A stretch of 64,000 bases of DNA. Source: Plectrocnemia conspersa (Eukaryota > Arthropoda > Insecta > Trichoptera > Polycentropodidae). The stretch is from NCBI GenBank assembly GCA_009617715.1, contig VTFK01000191.1:1054001-1118000 (forward strand). Direction: 5' to 3'. Below, piece after piece: positions 1-11,697 of the stretch. A program made the translations under genes and the position numbers. The notes below the pieces were generated by a model. It did no database searches, was not told the DNA's origin, and saw nothing but the letters and a program-made list of their open reading frames with translations. Position 1 is the first letter of the stretch. The number at the start of each line of letters is the position of its first letter.

Positions 1-1194
1 ATGGCCGTTCCTAAACTTATTCTTAACCGTAACATTGGTTTTAATGACTTAATTATAATTATTCAATTATAATACTTGAAAGGAAAATTTTCAGATGTAC
101 TGGAACAAATATTTAAAAAAACGAACTACACTAATGTGTAGTACACTCTAAATCAATTTGAATTGTTTCGTTCTTGACTAACAATTAAATGTTTAATACC
201 CACATATGAATTGAAGGTTACAATAATATATTAAAGATTTTTTCAATATTATAAATATTTCTTACAAGAGCAAACGGTTCGTAAACACGCTTAAATAAAC
301 CCATCATGCAACGATGTTGTTATTATACCAAGACTTAATACATTGAATTGTTAGAATAGTTTTAAAATGAAAAGAGATCACGGATTAATGTGCAAATGCA
401 TCATATGTTCATATTGGAGACTAGACAAGTAAAGAATATTAATCATTGGTATTTATAATTACTTTTAAGTGCATACAAATGACACGTTTATAAAAATAAT
501 GCTGTCGCTATGTTATTTATATAAATATTTCAATGACTTCCTGGATTTTATAAGAAATACATACAATGTAAACATATATTATATTGAAATATTTATTGAT
601 TGAAATCTAATTAAAAATATTATTAACATGCAAAGAAGATTTTTTTCTAAAAATTTTCGATGAATAAACACACTAAAATATTAGCTAATTAATAACAGAA
701 ATAAATTAATTTGTAGACATCCCGTATATCAATTGATTCGGTTTTTAGCAGTCATCGATGTATAAAAGTTAACGTTCAAGGCTAACCGCTTAAAAAAATC
801 GTAACGTAATATCGCAAAAGCAAATTTTATAACAAAAACGTTAACAATAAAATCTTCTCATTTTTTTAATTGATTGATATATAATCATTTTGTAGCACGA
901 AGGTGAGAAATGTTAGGAATAATTGAATGGGCGTTAAGTAACATGCTTAATGACGATCATCAATAAATCAATATCGATGCAATTATATGACCTCTGATTT
1001 ATAATAAAGTGTGCTTGTAACTCTCTCTATCGGTCATATTATATTCTATAATTAAATTTTCAATAAATAAATTGAACAGAATTCAAATTCCTATACTTTT
1101 ATTCATAAATTTATTTACATAAAATTATGGTGTTCTTGAACTTCAATTAAAACATTTCGCTGTTTGATTTTTATCAAAAAAATGTTTAACACAC

Positions 1195-1313
1195 CTGAAC
1201 GGATTTTGCGAGATACGCTTCTAAGGTGTACTGACCCAACGCAAATTGTGGTTATAGTCGGGGTCTGGCTCAAGGTTTTCCAACTCTCAGTTATTCTTTT
1301 CGAATCACTGATT
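1195..1313 (-). other. orphan candidate exon
   Basis: On the minus strand this stretch sits between a good acceptor (ATATTACAG) and a good donor (CAG/GTGTGT). One frame is open across all 119 bases, and base composition is clearly less AT-rich than the surroundings. The translation matches no family I know. A second minus-strand candidate, 1753-1800, has TATCTAG before and CAG/GTATG after and encodes IERERKER-like charged residues followed by VWMLIKANQ, but the two do not join in one open frame. These may be exons of an unseen gene or an RNA, or chance splice-like sites. Confidence 0.2.
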
Positions 1314-2517
1314 CTGTAATATTGTTATGCAAATTACCACATAGCATTATGGGTGCTCTAAATGATTAAAAAAATACTAAATCAAGGTTATTATTTATTT
1401 AAATATATTGAATCTAATAAATGTTTTTTTTTTAAATGGTAAATTATAAAAAAAATGTTGTGCATATTATTTAGTATTAATAATTATGATGATAAGTTGA
1501 AAGTATAATTTAACTTTTTTAAACGACCTACTAATTAATTATATTTGTCCCATTTTTATAATGAGAGATATAGTCACATTGTTGGCCATATTGCTTTTTT
1601 CTCCAATATTTTAACACATATTTATATATTACTAAGTATTTGTTTTATAAATATATATAAATAAATCCTATGGAGCCTAAATGTAAAAATTGCTTTGTTA
1701 CTTTCAGTACATTCTATAGTTGTAATGAAAAATTTACTAACTTTAATCATACCTGATTTGCTTTAATCAACATCCAGACTCTCTCTTTCTCTCTTTCAAT
1801 CTAGATATCAGGTTGAGGAAAACCCACAAGATTTCTACCTCAAAGTATATCATGGGGAAAACCTCCATATAATAATATGATACATACATAATTAAAAAAT
1901 TTTAATAAACTAAAATCAAGTATTATATATGAAATAAATTTAGCAGTAAATATAAATATTTTTCCATGTAATCTGACGTGGATATCCTTTTCGTCACATT
2001 ATTCAAACCGGACACGGAATCGTGACTTGCTGAAACAGTATTTTATCATTGCACAAGCCTATACAATAATATTTATACACCATAAATCTTAATGATCAAA
2101 TCACTTGATCGTTAAATAATCTATAGACATAAAAAAACATCTATTAAATCAGATATATTATGTTCCATTAAACAAACTATAATATAATAGAAAATATATT
2201 TTAATTTAATAAACCAGATAAGTCATTACGTCGAATCAAAACGTGTCGTTATTTACCCATAAAAAATATACAAATTGCTGCTCCACTTGTACAAAAAACG
2301 TAATGCTATTAATTGCATTGCCATTTTCAAAGGTGTAGTTCACGGTCTTCCTGGTGGTTCTTTGTGGTATTTTTTTGTAAAAAAAATCTTGTCTGTTAGT
2401 GTATGTGTTACTTAACATTTAATAGTTTCAATGACAGAGTTATGTGTCACTTATTGTAACACGTTTATATAAAAAATAATTATTTTTTACCACATAAAAA
2501 ATAATTATTTTTATTGA

Positions 2518-2551
2518 TCACAAGTGCTTTAATTAAAGCACTTGTGGTCAT
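2518..2551. repeat. 34-bp near-perfect palindrome
   Basis: The sequence reads almost identically on both strands about the centre AATT (2533-2536). The arms (GATCACAAGTGCTTT and its complement) differ at one position. Just upstream, an AT-rich motif (AAAAATAATTATTTTT) occurs twice. It could be the core of a very short MITE or a cruciform-forming site; no gene is nearby. Confidence 0.6.
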
Positions 2552-3405
2552 TCAAAATCGATTCTAGTCGCAAAATAACAACAAAATGAGAATGCAAGGA
2601 CATCTAGTTATAGTTTATTCAATACGTAATGTACACCCAATCATATTACAATAAAGGAGAGTAGGAAATAGTGATAAATAATATATGTAATGAAACTATT
2701 TTCATTAAGTAAATTAATCGTAAAATGATTACTAAACATTATGCTTTTGTGTACAAGCGTAATTTTTAAATAAGATATTTTTTAAATTACACAAGTTTGA
2801 AATATGGTCGTAAATTCCGTACAATATTGATAATAACGTGTTATGTTGGTATCATTGGGGTGCTACATCATCGTAGTTTCCAAGTTATATTACAGATAAA
2901 GTTGAACTCTTGGAGATTCAAAGCGATTGCATGCTGAACCAGATCATTTGGTCAAAGTTAAAACGGCTACTTTTCTCGGATATTTAAACTACTTTAAACT
3001 ACTTTTGTACCAGGCAATACCACAAAACAATGAATACTCATGTAAAGAAAAAACACATAATCAAATAAACCTAAGAAATTATAGTAATAATAAATTATGC
3101 TATACACCGAAATTGTAATCATAAGTATTACATTTAAATTTACATAATACTATACATTTATTATATTCAAGTATATAAAAAATAATCCATTAAAAATATT
3201 TTATAATAATATTTTTCCAAAGTTATAAATAAACATCTTATTAAATTATCTATCATAACATTAACTTACATTTCATTATTATTAACTTTAGCATATTTAT
3301 ATTATAAATCTAGAGCAGATATTTTCTGTTCGTGTAATTGGTGATTTGCTTATAAATATATTTTTTCTTTCTAGGAAGCCTAGGTATCAAGACAAATTAT
3401 TAAAA

Positions 3406-6190
3406 ATGACTGCAAATTACTCAAATAAACTGTTAGCAAAATTAAAATCATTATATGGCGCATACGTCCTAGGAATTTTATCAATTGGATATATCTTAGG
3501 AGAGCTCGGACATTATTTAATAGGTAAGTGTCACTATAAAATAAAAATATCTCATCGGCCATTGAGATTGCTTCTGAAAGCATCAAAAATCACTGTGAAA
3601 TATAATTTTCAATACAACATCGTTTTATGAACAGGAACAACTTCAAAAGTAACTGCAGTCGACTTAAAATATGGAGATATCGCTTGCCAGTTTAATGCTA
3701 CAGATTTATACACATCAGATGTGCCGATACAATGTAAAACCGCATTGGACAATGACACGTAAGCTAAATTAATCATATTAATATGAAGTATAGAAATGTA
3801 TGTACGAATCATTTTTTAGATGTTCATCATTGGAGATTAACGGTACTAGATATTGTGAATGGAACTACAACGGTTTAGGTTTAGACTATCAAATATTGGC
3901 AGGACCTGCTTATATGGCTGTTTTTACAATAGCTGGAATTATATTAGGAATAGTAGCCGATAGGTAATTTCATTTTATTCATATAACATAATATGATATA
4001 TTTATAAAGAATTATAATATGACAAATTATACACTGATTTCAGATATAACCGAGTTAAAGTATTATCAATATGTACTTTAGTATTCTCTATTGCTATCAT
4101 ATTGATGGGATCAGTGAAAGAATATTGGCATCTGGTATTGCTACGTATGATTATGGCAGCTGGGTAAGAATCTATCTTCTATATTTATTTTCAGTTAAAA
4201 CTATAATTATTAACATAAATATTTTCAATTTCAGAGAATCTGGGTGCAATCCTTTAGCTACTGGTATTATGTCTGATATCTTCCCGGCTAACAAGAGAGC
4301 TTTAGTTTTATCAGTATTCAATTGGGGTATTTATGGTGGTTACGGAATTGCTTTCCCAGTTGGTCGTTATGTCCCGGATATAAACGCTTGGGGATTGGTA
4401 ATTATATAGTTTAATCAATTATACAAATATACATCAAATTAATCTAATTATGTATAATACAGAGCTGGAGAGTTGCATATTATGGTGCTGGAATTGTAGG
4501 GATAATCATTGCGGCGTTAACAGCGTTCACTTTGAAAGAGCCAGAACGTCAAGCTATTGGTGAAGAAAGTTCTAATGTCAACGCAGATGGAAGCACTGAA
4601 TCAACACCATTGTGGAAAGTCATAACACAACCTAGAATCGTATTGTTGTGCTTAGCTGCTTCGATAAGACATTGCGGTAATTTTATCAAACTCTACAGTT
4701 ATTTTAATTATTGATCTAATGCATATATTTTTACAGGCGGCATGTGTTTTGCATACAATGCTGATTTGTATTATAGAGAATACTTCCCAGACATTGATCT
4801 AAGTTGGTGGTTGTTTGCTGTTACTGTAGGAATTGGATCAGTAGGAGTCGTGGTTGGAGGAATCGTATCAGACAAGTAATATTATATTAATTAACTTAAT
4901 AACTAGATATAATATCACAAAATACAGAGGGTAATAGATAAACAAATTAACAATAATCACCTCAGTTAGAAAAATTAACATAAAGCATTATGAGATGATA
5001 ATGATGTAGTATTACTCTCACAATTGGACAGTAGCCTCGATGTAGAACTTCAAGTACTTACCTGCTTCTTTTAAATGATTAACAGAAGCTCGGTTCAGGA
5101 AAAACAGTAAATATAAACTGGTTACATTGATATTTTTAAATTTAACTTATTAAATTATATAGTTTACATGTTTTGCCATTTGAATTCTGAGCTGATTCTG
5201 TACTGGACACATAAGAGTAAATCTTTTCACATTGCTATAAAATATATTTCTACTTTGCTTAACTCACAATTAAATTTAACTATATATGTCCAATGCTCAA
5301 GACATTGTAAACTTCTGGCGATTGATTTATTGGTTTCTCAAAGTGAACTCCCAGTTTCTACTGCCTAGTGTGTTTTTACTGCATCGGTAAAGATAATGTT
5401 TCAAGTTATAACATAATACATACAATTAAAATTTTCATGTTGTACATGTACACACCCGCGGGCTGGAATAAAGTGTTTCCATAGTAAATCTCTGACTGAT
5501 GCTAACAATTATTTGCATCCTATAATATAAATTGTTAATTGTTGTAGAATTGTGGCCAAAATGGGGATCAGGTCCAGAGTAGCAATCTTAGGAATATCTC
5601 AACTTATCTCAACTTTACCTGCTTTCGGTTCAGTCATATTTGGTCCACTGTGGGCTATGATCACTCTAGCGCTGTCTTATTTCTTCGGTAAGTATTCAAC
5701 GATTAAATCAAATATTTTATAGCAACATTAATTAAATTATACATTATTTATTTATTATTACAGCTGAAATGTGGTTTGGCATTGTATTTGCGGTATTGGT
5801 TGAAATAGTACCACTCAATGTAAGGTCAACAGCTGTGGGCATATTTTTGTTTGTAATGAACAATATCGGTGGTAATTTGCCAATTGTAGTAGAGCCTGTA
5901 TCAAAAGCCATTGGTTATCGTGAATCAATTATGATATTTTATGCCGGATTCTACGGAATAAGTATGTAAATTTATTTTATAACACTCTTTTTCTATATGG
6001 TTTTAATAATCTATTTGTATCTCTAGGTTCAATCATGTTCCTCTTAACAATGTTCTTGATGGACGGACCCAAAAAAGCTGACGATGTCGATAAAACCAAA
6101 ACGGGAAAAGTTGAAAACGGTCAAGATAATAGAGCATTCGCTCCTGAAGAATCGAGAGATATAAGATTAACCGAAATGAGTAGATTATAA
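3406..6190 (+). CDS. Spinster-like MFS transporter, 10 coding exons
   Basis: Coding exons are 3406-3523, 3635-3758, 3820-3963, 4044-4163, 4235-4397, 4463-4676, 4737-4875, 5548-5687, 5764-5961 and 6027-6190. All are GT-AG and sum to 507 residues plus stop. The protein has about 12 hydrophobic segments and the MFS loop 2-3 signature (GIVADRYNRVKV, about residue 123). Other MFS-like stretches are ESGCNPLATGIMSDIFP and SWRVAYYGAGIVG. A long cysteine-rich extracellular loop between TM1 and TM2 carries NAT, NDT and NGT glycosylation sites. Spinster-type MFS proteins move lipids or organic solutes across lysosomal or plasma membranes; the substrate cannot be read here. The ATG follows a 3' splice site at 3374, and the exon has no in-frame stop before it, so a more upstream start is possible. 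The C-terminus is a hydrophilic tail. Confidence 0.88.
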
Positions 6191-6392
6191 TTTATTGTTG
6201 ATGTGATATTAATTAGTTTATAATATGACTGAAAGTTCAACGTTCAAATGACGTTATAAATACAATATGTATGTATGTATATATATACATATATATATTT
6301 AATATCCATATTGCAATAATTAGCACTTTTTTCGAATGTCAGTCTGATTGAAGTACATATATTTTTATATTAAATTTATTTCAATATGTGAT

Positions 6393-6398
6393 AATAAA
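6393..6398 (+). terminator. candidate polyadenylation signal
   Basis: An AATAAA hexamer lies about 200 bases after the transporter stop codon, a plausible 3' UTR length. Similar hexamers are common in this AT-rich DNA, so the assignment is tentative. Confidence 0.4.
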
Positions 6399-7270
6399 AA
6401 TATTTTTAAGTACAGTTTTGTGTCATAAAAGTATTTCTAGAAATAATCTAAAGATAACAGAATTATTATTTGATAAATCCAAAACCACTTTATTATTATG
6501 CAACGGAAATGTATTTATTAAAATGATTAATATTGAGATTTATTAGAAATATTTCTCTTTTTGTATTATTTATCTGCAATAGAAAATCACAGTGATTGAA
6601 CGTTATGTTTACCGTATATTAAAAATTACAGGAAAATAAAATTAAAAAGCAAAAAATATTTTAAATAAATACACAGTGAAAGTTTTACAAAAAATGCAAT
6701 TTTAGTGCCAAGTTTAAAATAAATTCGAGAGCCGCTTTTGTATGTTTTAGGGCCTGTTTATGGGTTCGGTTCACATAATAGTAAATCTTGTTTTTATTGG
6801 TGCAAACCAGACTTCATATAATACATGAAATATTATCACAGAACAGAAATAATCATGTTCCTGCAAATACCTATTGTAAAATAATTTTATTTAAATTTTA
6901 ATTTTATTATATTTTATTTTTAGGAATAAAATTATTATTAATAATAAACTATGAAAAAAAAATCAGATCTATTATTAATTTTATTTTCAAATCATAAATA
7001 TATAAATCATACCAGTTGAAAAATCAACCCAATATTACAGTGTACAACAATAAAACAATTTGATTTATATGTATTACTTACACACTACATAATTTCACTT
7101 AACTCATGTTCATAACAAATAGGATAATTCGTTTGATAAAGATAGACAGAAACGACTTTTTATGATAATATACTTCAGTGAAAACGAATTAGGCATTGAG
7201 TGACAAATTTATATTTATTTATTATGATTGAAGATATATTTTCATTGATTATGAGCTTTTTTGTATAAGC
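6399..7270. other. AT-rich intergenic stretch
   Basis: Homopolymer-rich DNA between the transporter 3' end and the zinc-finger remnant. It includes a short TATG/TA run at 6265-6300. I see no exon, RNA gene or repeat with recognisable ends. Confidence 0.5.
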
Positions 7271-8197
7271 TTAATGAAAAACCATGTGCCACGTTAGGTT
7301 ACGTTTAATTTTAAACACTCTTTCACACAAGCTACATTTAAAGTTATAGGAATCTCTATGAATTTGCATATATCGTAAAAGATTATGTCTAGTATTGAAT
7401 ACCTTATCACATTTACTGCATTCAAAATCATAAGAACTGTTATGACCATAAATATGCCTTAAAATATCATATTTGGTCTTAAATCCTTTTCCACATTCGT
7501 TACACACACAATTATAAGAATCACTATGAATATTATAATGTCGCGTACGGTTACTTGCTGTTTTGAATGCGTTTTTGCATTTGTTACATTTAAACTTATA
7601 AATACCATCATGTCTTGAAACATCGATTCTAGATTTGAATGCTTTTCCACACATGCTACATTCAAAATTACGAGGTTCTATATGAACATCCATATGACGT
7701 GCTAATGTACCTTTAGCTTTAAATGCTTTTCCACATTTGTTACATTTAAAATCATATGCGTTAGCATGAACATACATATACCTTATGATGTCATGTTTTT
7801 CTTTGAACGCCTTTCCACATGCATTAATTTATATAAATCGAGATGCTGTATTAAAGCTAGCTTTTGAGAAAACAATTTATGAAAATATAGACATATAAAC
7901 TCTTTATCATTTTCAGAATCAGAAGACTTTTAGTTTCTTATTCCATTTTTCTAAAAATAATTAAAATTAATTTAAATTTAAGCGAAACCAAATACAATTT
8001 TATCTAAATATAGTACAAAATGTTGTATTACCTTTGCTACTGTTTTATTAAAATACTCGTAAATTGAATTATCCGATTTAATAGTATTGGATTTAAATAT
8101 TTCTTCTTTAACTTCGTGAATTTCTGAAAATGATAGATTAATCGATAATACAAATATAATACTACTCATACAAATACAAATGTATATAATTCTAACC
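7271..8197 (-). pseudogene. decayed C2H2 zinc-finger gene
   Basis: Minus-strand positions 7777 down to 7271 form a 168-residue open frame with six C2H2 fingers (CNKCGKAFKAKGTLARH type). Finger 2 is shortened before its last histidine, and finger 5 has tyrosine for a zinc-binding histidine (LLRYMQIH). Further upstream, fingers continue in another frame: a finger-like FICLYFHKLFSQK at about 7900-7840 and CGKAFKEKHDII at about 7820-7780. The second of these has lost its first cysteine and follows an in-frame stop. Upstream exon-like blocks remain: 8032-8123 with acceptor TTTTCAG and donor AAG/GTAAT, and a block ending at 8197. Joining them to the finger exon puts a TAA in frame just before KSSDSEND. 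I infer a former multi-finger DNA-binding protein, now broken by at least one stop and one frameshift. The 168-aa part could still be expressed. Confidence 0.6.
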
Positions 8198-8287
8198 TAT
8201 TTCAATATTTTCATCTACTTTGTCTATATTCTATTCTTCAGAACATTATTTTCTTGTTTCCAATTTTACACTTAAAAAAAGTACATA

Positions 8288-8366
8288 ATTTATAGTAAAT
8301 ATAATACAATATTAAATATGTTTTGAATTCGAAAATAGTAAATATAATACAATATTGAATATAAAG
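8288..8366. repeat. imperfect tandem duplication
   Basis: The motif AGTAAATATAATACAATATT occurs twice about 45 bases apart with near-identical flanks. It is a local duplication in AT-rich DNA with no further structure. Confidence 0.5.
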
Positions 8367-8774
8367 ATGATACCGGTTTTAATAATATGTAGAAATGACA
8401 TGCTACATTCGACACAGTAAACTGTCAAACGACAGCCAATAAAATGTAGTTGCTTATTTGGTCGAAGCAATTATTATTTAGCGCAAGAATATAAAAACAA
8501 AAAGAAAGAATCATAGTTCTAATTTATTAAATGGTTAATTTGCCTAAAGGACGAATAAGAAAATAAAAATAACCTAACGTAAATAGTGGTGGTATATTTT
8601 TAAATACAAATAAATATTACACCCATAAGTATTGAAAGTGCAATATAATTCAAATTTATAAATTAAACATAGCTTATATTTTTTATAATAAATAAATCTG
8701 ACATCAAAATTATTAGCAACAAATGATATTGCACTAAATTAGAAGTTTGTAATAGATAATAAAACGAAAAATTT

Positions 8775-9300
8775 ATATCTTAGGCGACTTCCATAAATTT
8801 TGTCCTAGTTTTAGGGGGGAGGGTCAACGGAATTGTGACCGTGTAAAACAAACAGGGGTTTGACTCAATGAAATCTTGTGACAGAGGGGGATGGGGTAAA
8901 TATTCACGATAATATGGAAGCCGTTTTATAGCAAATGTTATTACAATGACGTCAATGTAAAATATTTGAAGGCAAGCAACATTTCAGTTGGTGGATCAAC
9001 ATTGTCTTATTGCTAATAAAAACTACTACTACAATTTGGGAGATTTTTGAACACAAATTATAACAGAAAAACAATACAATATAATTATTATATAAATCGC
9101 AGTTCTTCTAAGAAGTATAAACGCTTGTATTTTTTAAATACCCTTTTATTTAACTCTTAAAAGGTAAGGTGGTTTCCATGAATAATGTCATAAGGTTTTC
9201 TTGAAATTTTAACCCCCCCCTCCCTCTTCCTCTATGGTACAGGATGGTACGCTCCCCTCTCTTCCGTACGTCACGTTACAGAAGCAAAATTATTTTGATT
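8775..9300. repeat. diverged G-tract/C-tract repeat pair
   Basis: A G-rich block (AGGGGGGAGGGTCAACGG, near 8813) and a C-rich block (ACCCCCCCCTCCCTCTTCC, near 9212) face each other. Each lies next to CTTCCATAA- or TTTCCATGAA-like sequence on opposite strands. The arrangement resembles an old inverted-repeat transposon whose ends have diverged. I cannot define termini or a target duplication. Confidence 0.3.
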
Positions 9301-9591
9301 TACATAGGCAACAATATCATAAGTAGTATAAGAAATGTATTTGTGTAGAAGAGATGTTGCTGAATAATTTATTTCACCAGTTTTATTATATAGAACTTGT
9401 GAAATAAGTTACAAAATAAATTTAATAATAATATAATAGAATATGTATTTGATATTCATAACCATATATTGTAAATAAATCACACGCTGACACGTTGGAA
9501 CTTAGTGAATTAGACATTATATTTCTATAATCTTTAATGTACGAGTATATCATGTACAAGACAAATAAAATGTAATAACTACAATAAAAAC

Positions 9592-9813
9592 TGTGGGAGC
9601 CTAGATTTGTTATGGCCAAAACTGGTCGGCACTTAAGTAGCACTAGCGTAACGGTTATTCTCTACACTGGCAATCTTCCGGGCGTTCGGACGCGTCGTCT
9701 CGCGTCCGCTTTTTGTAACCATATAAACTTCATAAATATTTAATAAAATACTACTGCAGCGGCTTAATCTGTGTCTAATTGCCACCCATCGCCATCCCCT
9801 GCGCTAAAAAACA
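9592..9813 (+). repeat. solo-LTR-like repeat, copy A
   Basis: First of four related copies in the window; the others are 39575-39796 (reverse), 47733-47955 and 49073-49300. Shared blocks in order are a TGTGGG-like start, TTATGGCCAAAA, a GC-richer centre, an AATAAAA polyadenylation-like signal, CTGCAGCGGCTTAATCTGTG, and GCCACCC near the end. A TG start, an internal polyA signal and about 220 bp fit a retrotransposon LTR left by recombination. No internal gag/pol sequence and no clear target duplication are visible, so a SINE-like or other repeat is possible. Confidence 0.5.
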
Positions 9814-11697
9814 ATTAATGCAAATGTAATTTATGGAATATAAACCGATTACAATTAGTGTTTTTATTATGCAAATATCCAGTAACTCCCTGAAATTGTT
9901 GTGCTTTGTTTGTAATTTAATGAAATGTTATTGAAATGTGAACAACACGTTTGTTTTAATAAAAATACATTTATTTAATTTTAAATTAATAAAAATACAT
10001 TAGGTTTCCTTATGAACAAATTTAATATAAATCGTAATATCACATTTTTAAAAGACCCGGTTCTCGTCATAGACTTACAATTTCGTTGACCCTTCTCCCC
10101 TAAACCTATGACATAAATTATGGAAGCTGCCGTAACAATATAATCGTAATCGACGTTTGATGTTTGTTCCATTTAAATATTTTAAACGCGAAAAATAAAC
10201 GCTATAGCGAAATCAATGTGTTAAAGAAAATTATAAAGAGAAGTCTTAGTCCTATTTATAATCACTATTTTAATACTGCATATATATTACAATAATATGA
10301 AAGTTCACCAGTCTTTTTTCTAATGGAATGAAATATAATTTTTTTTTAAATATTAATATTCTAAAATATATTTTTTACTGGCTATAACTTTTCTTTACTT
10401 TGTTATAAGCTTTAAATATTATTTTCATAAATTCAGATGGTTGTTTAGCAAGTCCTATTTTATCCACAGTATAACTTTAATTTTAACGATTCAAAAATCT
10501 GCATCGATCTGAAACTATGGTAATCGGGAAATAGGCTGAATCAATTTTCATTACAAAATCGCTATTATTCGTATCATTAATAATTGTTTATACACATGAA
10601 CACTCGTTTTCAAACTGTTATAATACTTATTTGCGATTTCTACGTGCTTTTCATTCCGTTTTAGCGTTTCAAATTTATTTATACTTTTGCAGGTTCCCTG
10701 TAAAAAGACAGTGCATCTTATTTGTGTTAATGCAGCTTTAAAGATCATTTCTCATTGAATCCTAAAAAACCTTTAGAAAACTATAATATGGACATCTTTA
10801 CACGCGAGCGAGCGAAAAGAAAAATATTTCATCCCATGGGCGTGTAAGCTAACCTCAAAACAATATTATTTTTCATATAAATATTTTTGTATTATATTTA
10901 TATATTTTTCTTATTTATTAAGGAAATCCGTTTTGCGTAAACTGGTTCAGTTGTATTTGTGATCTATGGAAAATTTATATGATTTTTCTTTTTCTTAATG
11001 CCGTAAGTCGATTTCCTTCAATTATGTCACAGATTTAAAAGAGAGAAGTCAGCGGACATGTTACATACAGTCTTTGAAAACTATGACATTTTGTGACATA
11101 AGAGGAAGGTCAAAAATTTACGAAAAACCTGTTACATAATTCCTGGAAGCCATTGAAAGACGTGCGAATTTTATTTAATGAATAATTTAAGTTAATAATT
11201 TAAGTTGCACGGACAAATAAATTTTAATTTTATTTTCAGAAATTCTATTAGGCAAAAACTACTATTTTAACTTAATTTATATAAGGTAGATTTTGCCGCC
11301 TGCTTATAAATGGGGAGGTTTTACATGTATTTTTTAAATAAAATTTATACATTTACAAATGTAGTTGTTGAATATTGCTTGTTTTATTTTTCGAAATTAT
11401 TGGGGTTTTTTTTATTTATAATGAAAATAAATAATTTATTATTTCAAAGTATTTCAAGCAATGTAACACTTTCGATTAAAATTAAATTAAGTTTATTAAT
11501 TTTTTCCAATTATATACGTATTCATAAAATTTATTGCCGTGAAATTTAATTTCTATTTTTTAAAAAATATATTTGCAATTCCTTTTTTTGTCAATGATGG
11601 TCGCGAGCAGATGTGTTGTAGCTTAAAAGTAAATTAAAAAAACACGCGGGAAGCGTCAGTGGCGAGCGTCGGTTGACAGTTGGTGCCGGTGGAAATT
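9814..11697. other. intergenic, promoter side of PHF12
   Basis: AT-rich sequence without a recognisable gene; short ORFs at 9981-10172, 10551-10748 and 11310-11549 show no domain. The last 60 bases before 11698 (from about 11640) are more GC-rich and probably form the 5' UTR and promoter edge of the PHF12 gene. Confidence 0.5.

Larger units (their letters stand above)
1..3374. other. AT-rich upstream region, no confident gene
   Basis: AT-rich DNA with no convincing open reading frame. The short ORFs at 2236-2418 and 2927-3118 have no recognisable domain. It holds two weak minus-strand exon candidates (1195-1313 and 1753-1800) and a 34-base palindrome (2518-2551), listed separately. A noncoding first exon of the transporter that follows probably lies here, because its first coding exon opens with a 3' splice site; I could not place it. 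Confidence 0.5.

Noticed and set aside
7978..8169. 63-residue minus-strand ORF as an independent small gene
   Set aside because: Its N-terminal part reads through an intron; bases 8032-8123 are bounded by splice sites and fit as an exon of the zinc-finger remnant.
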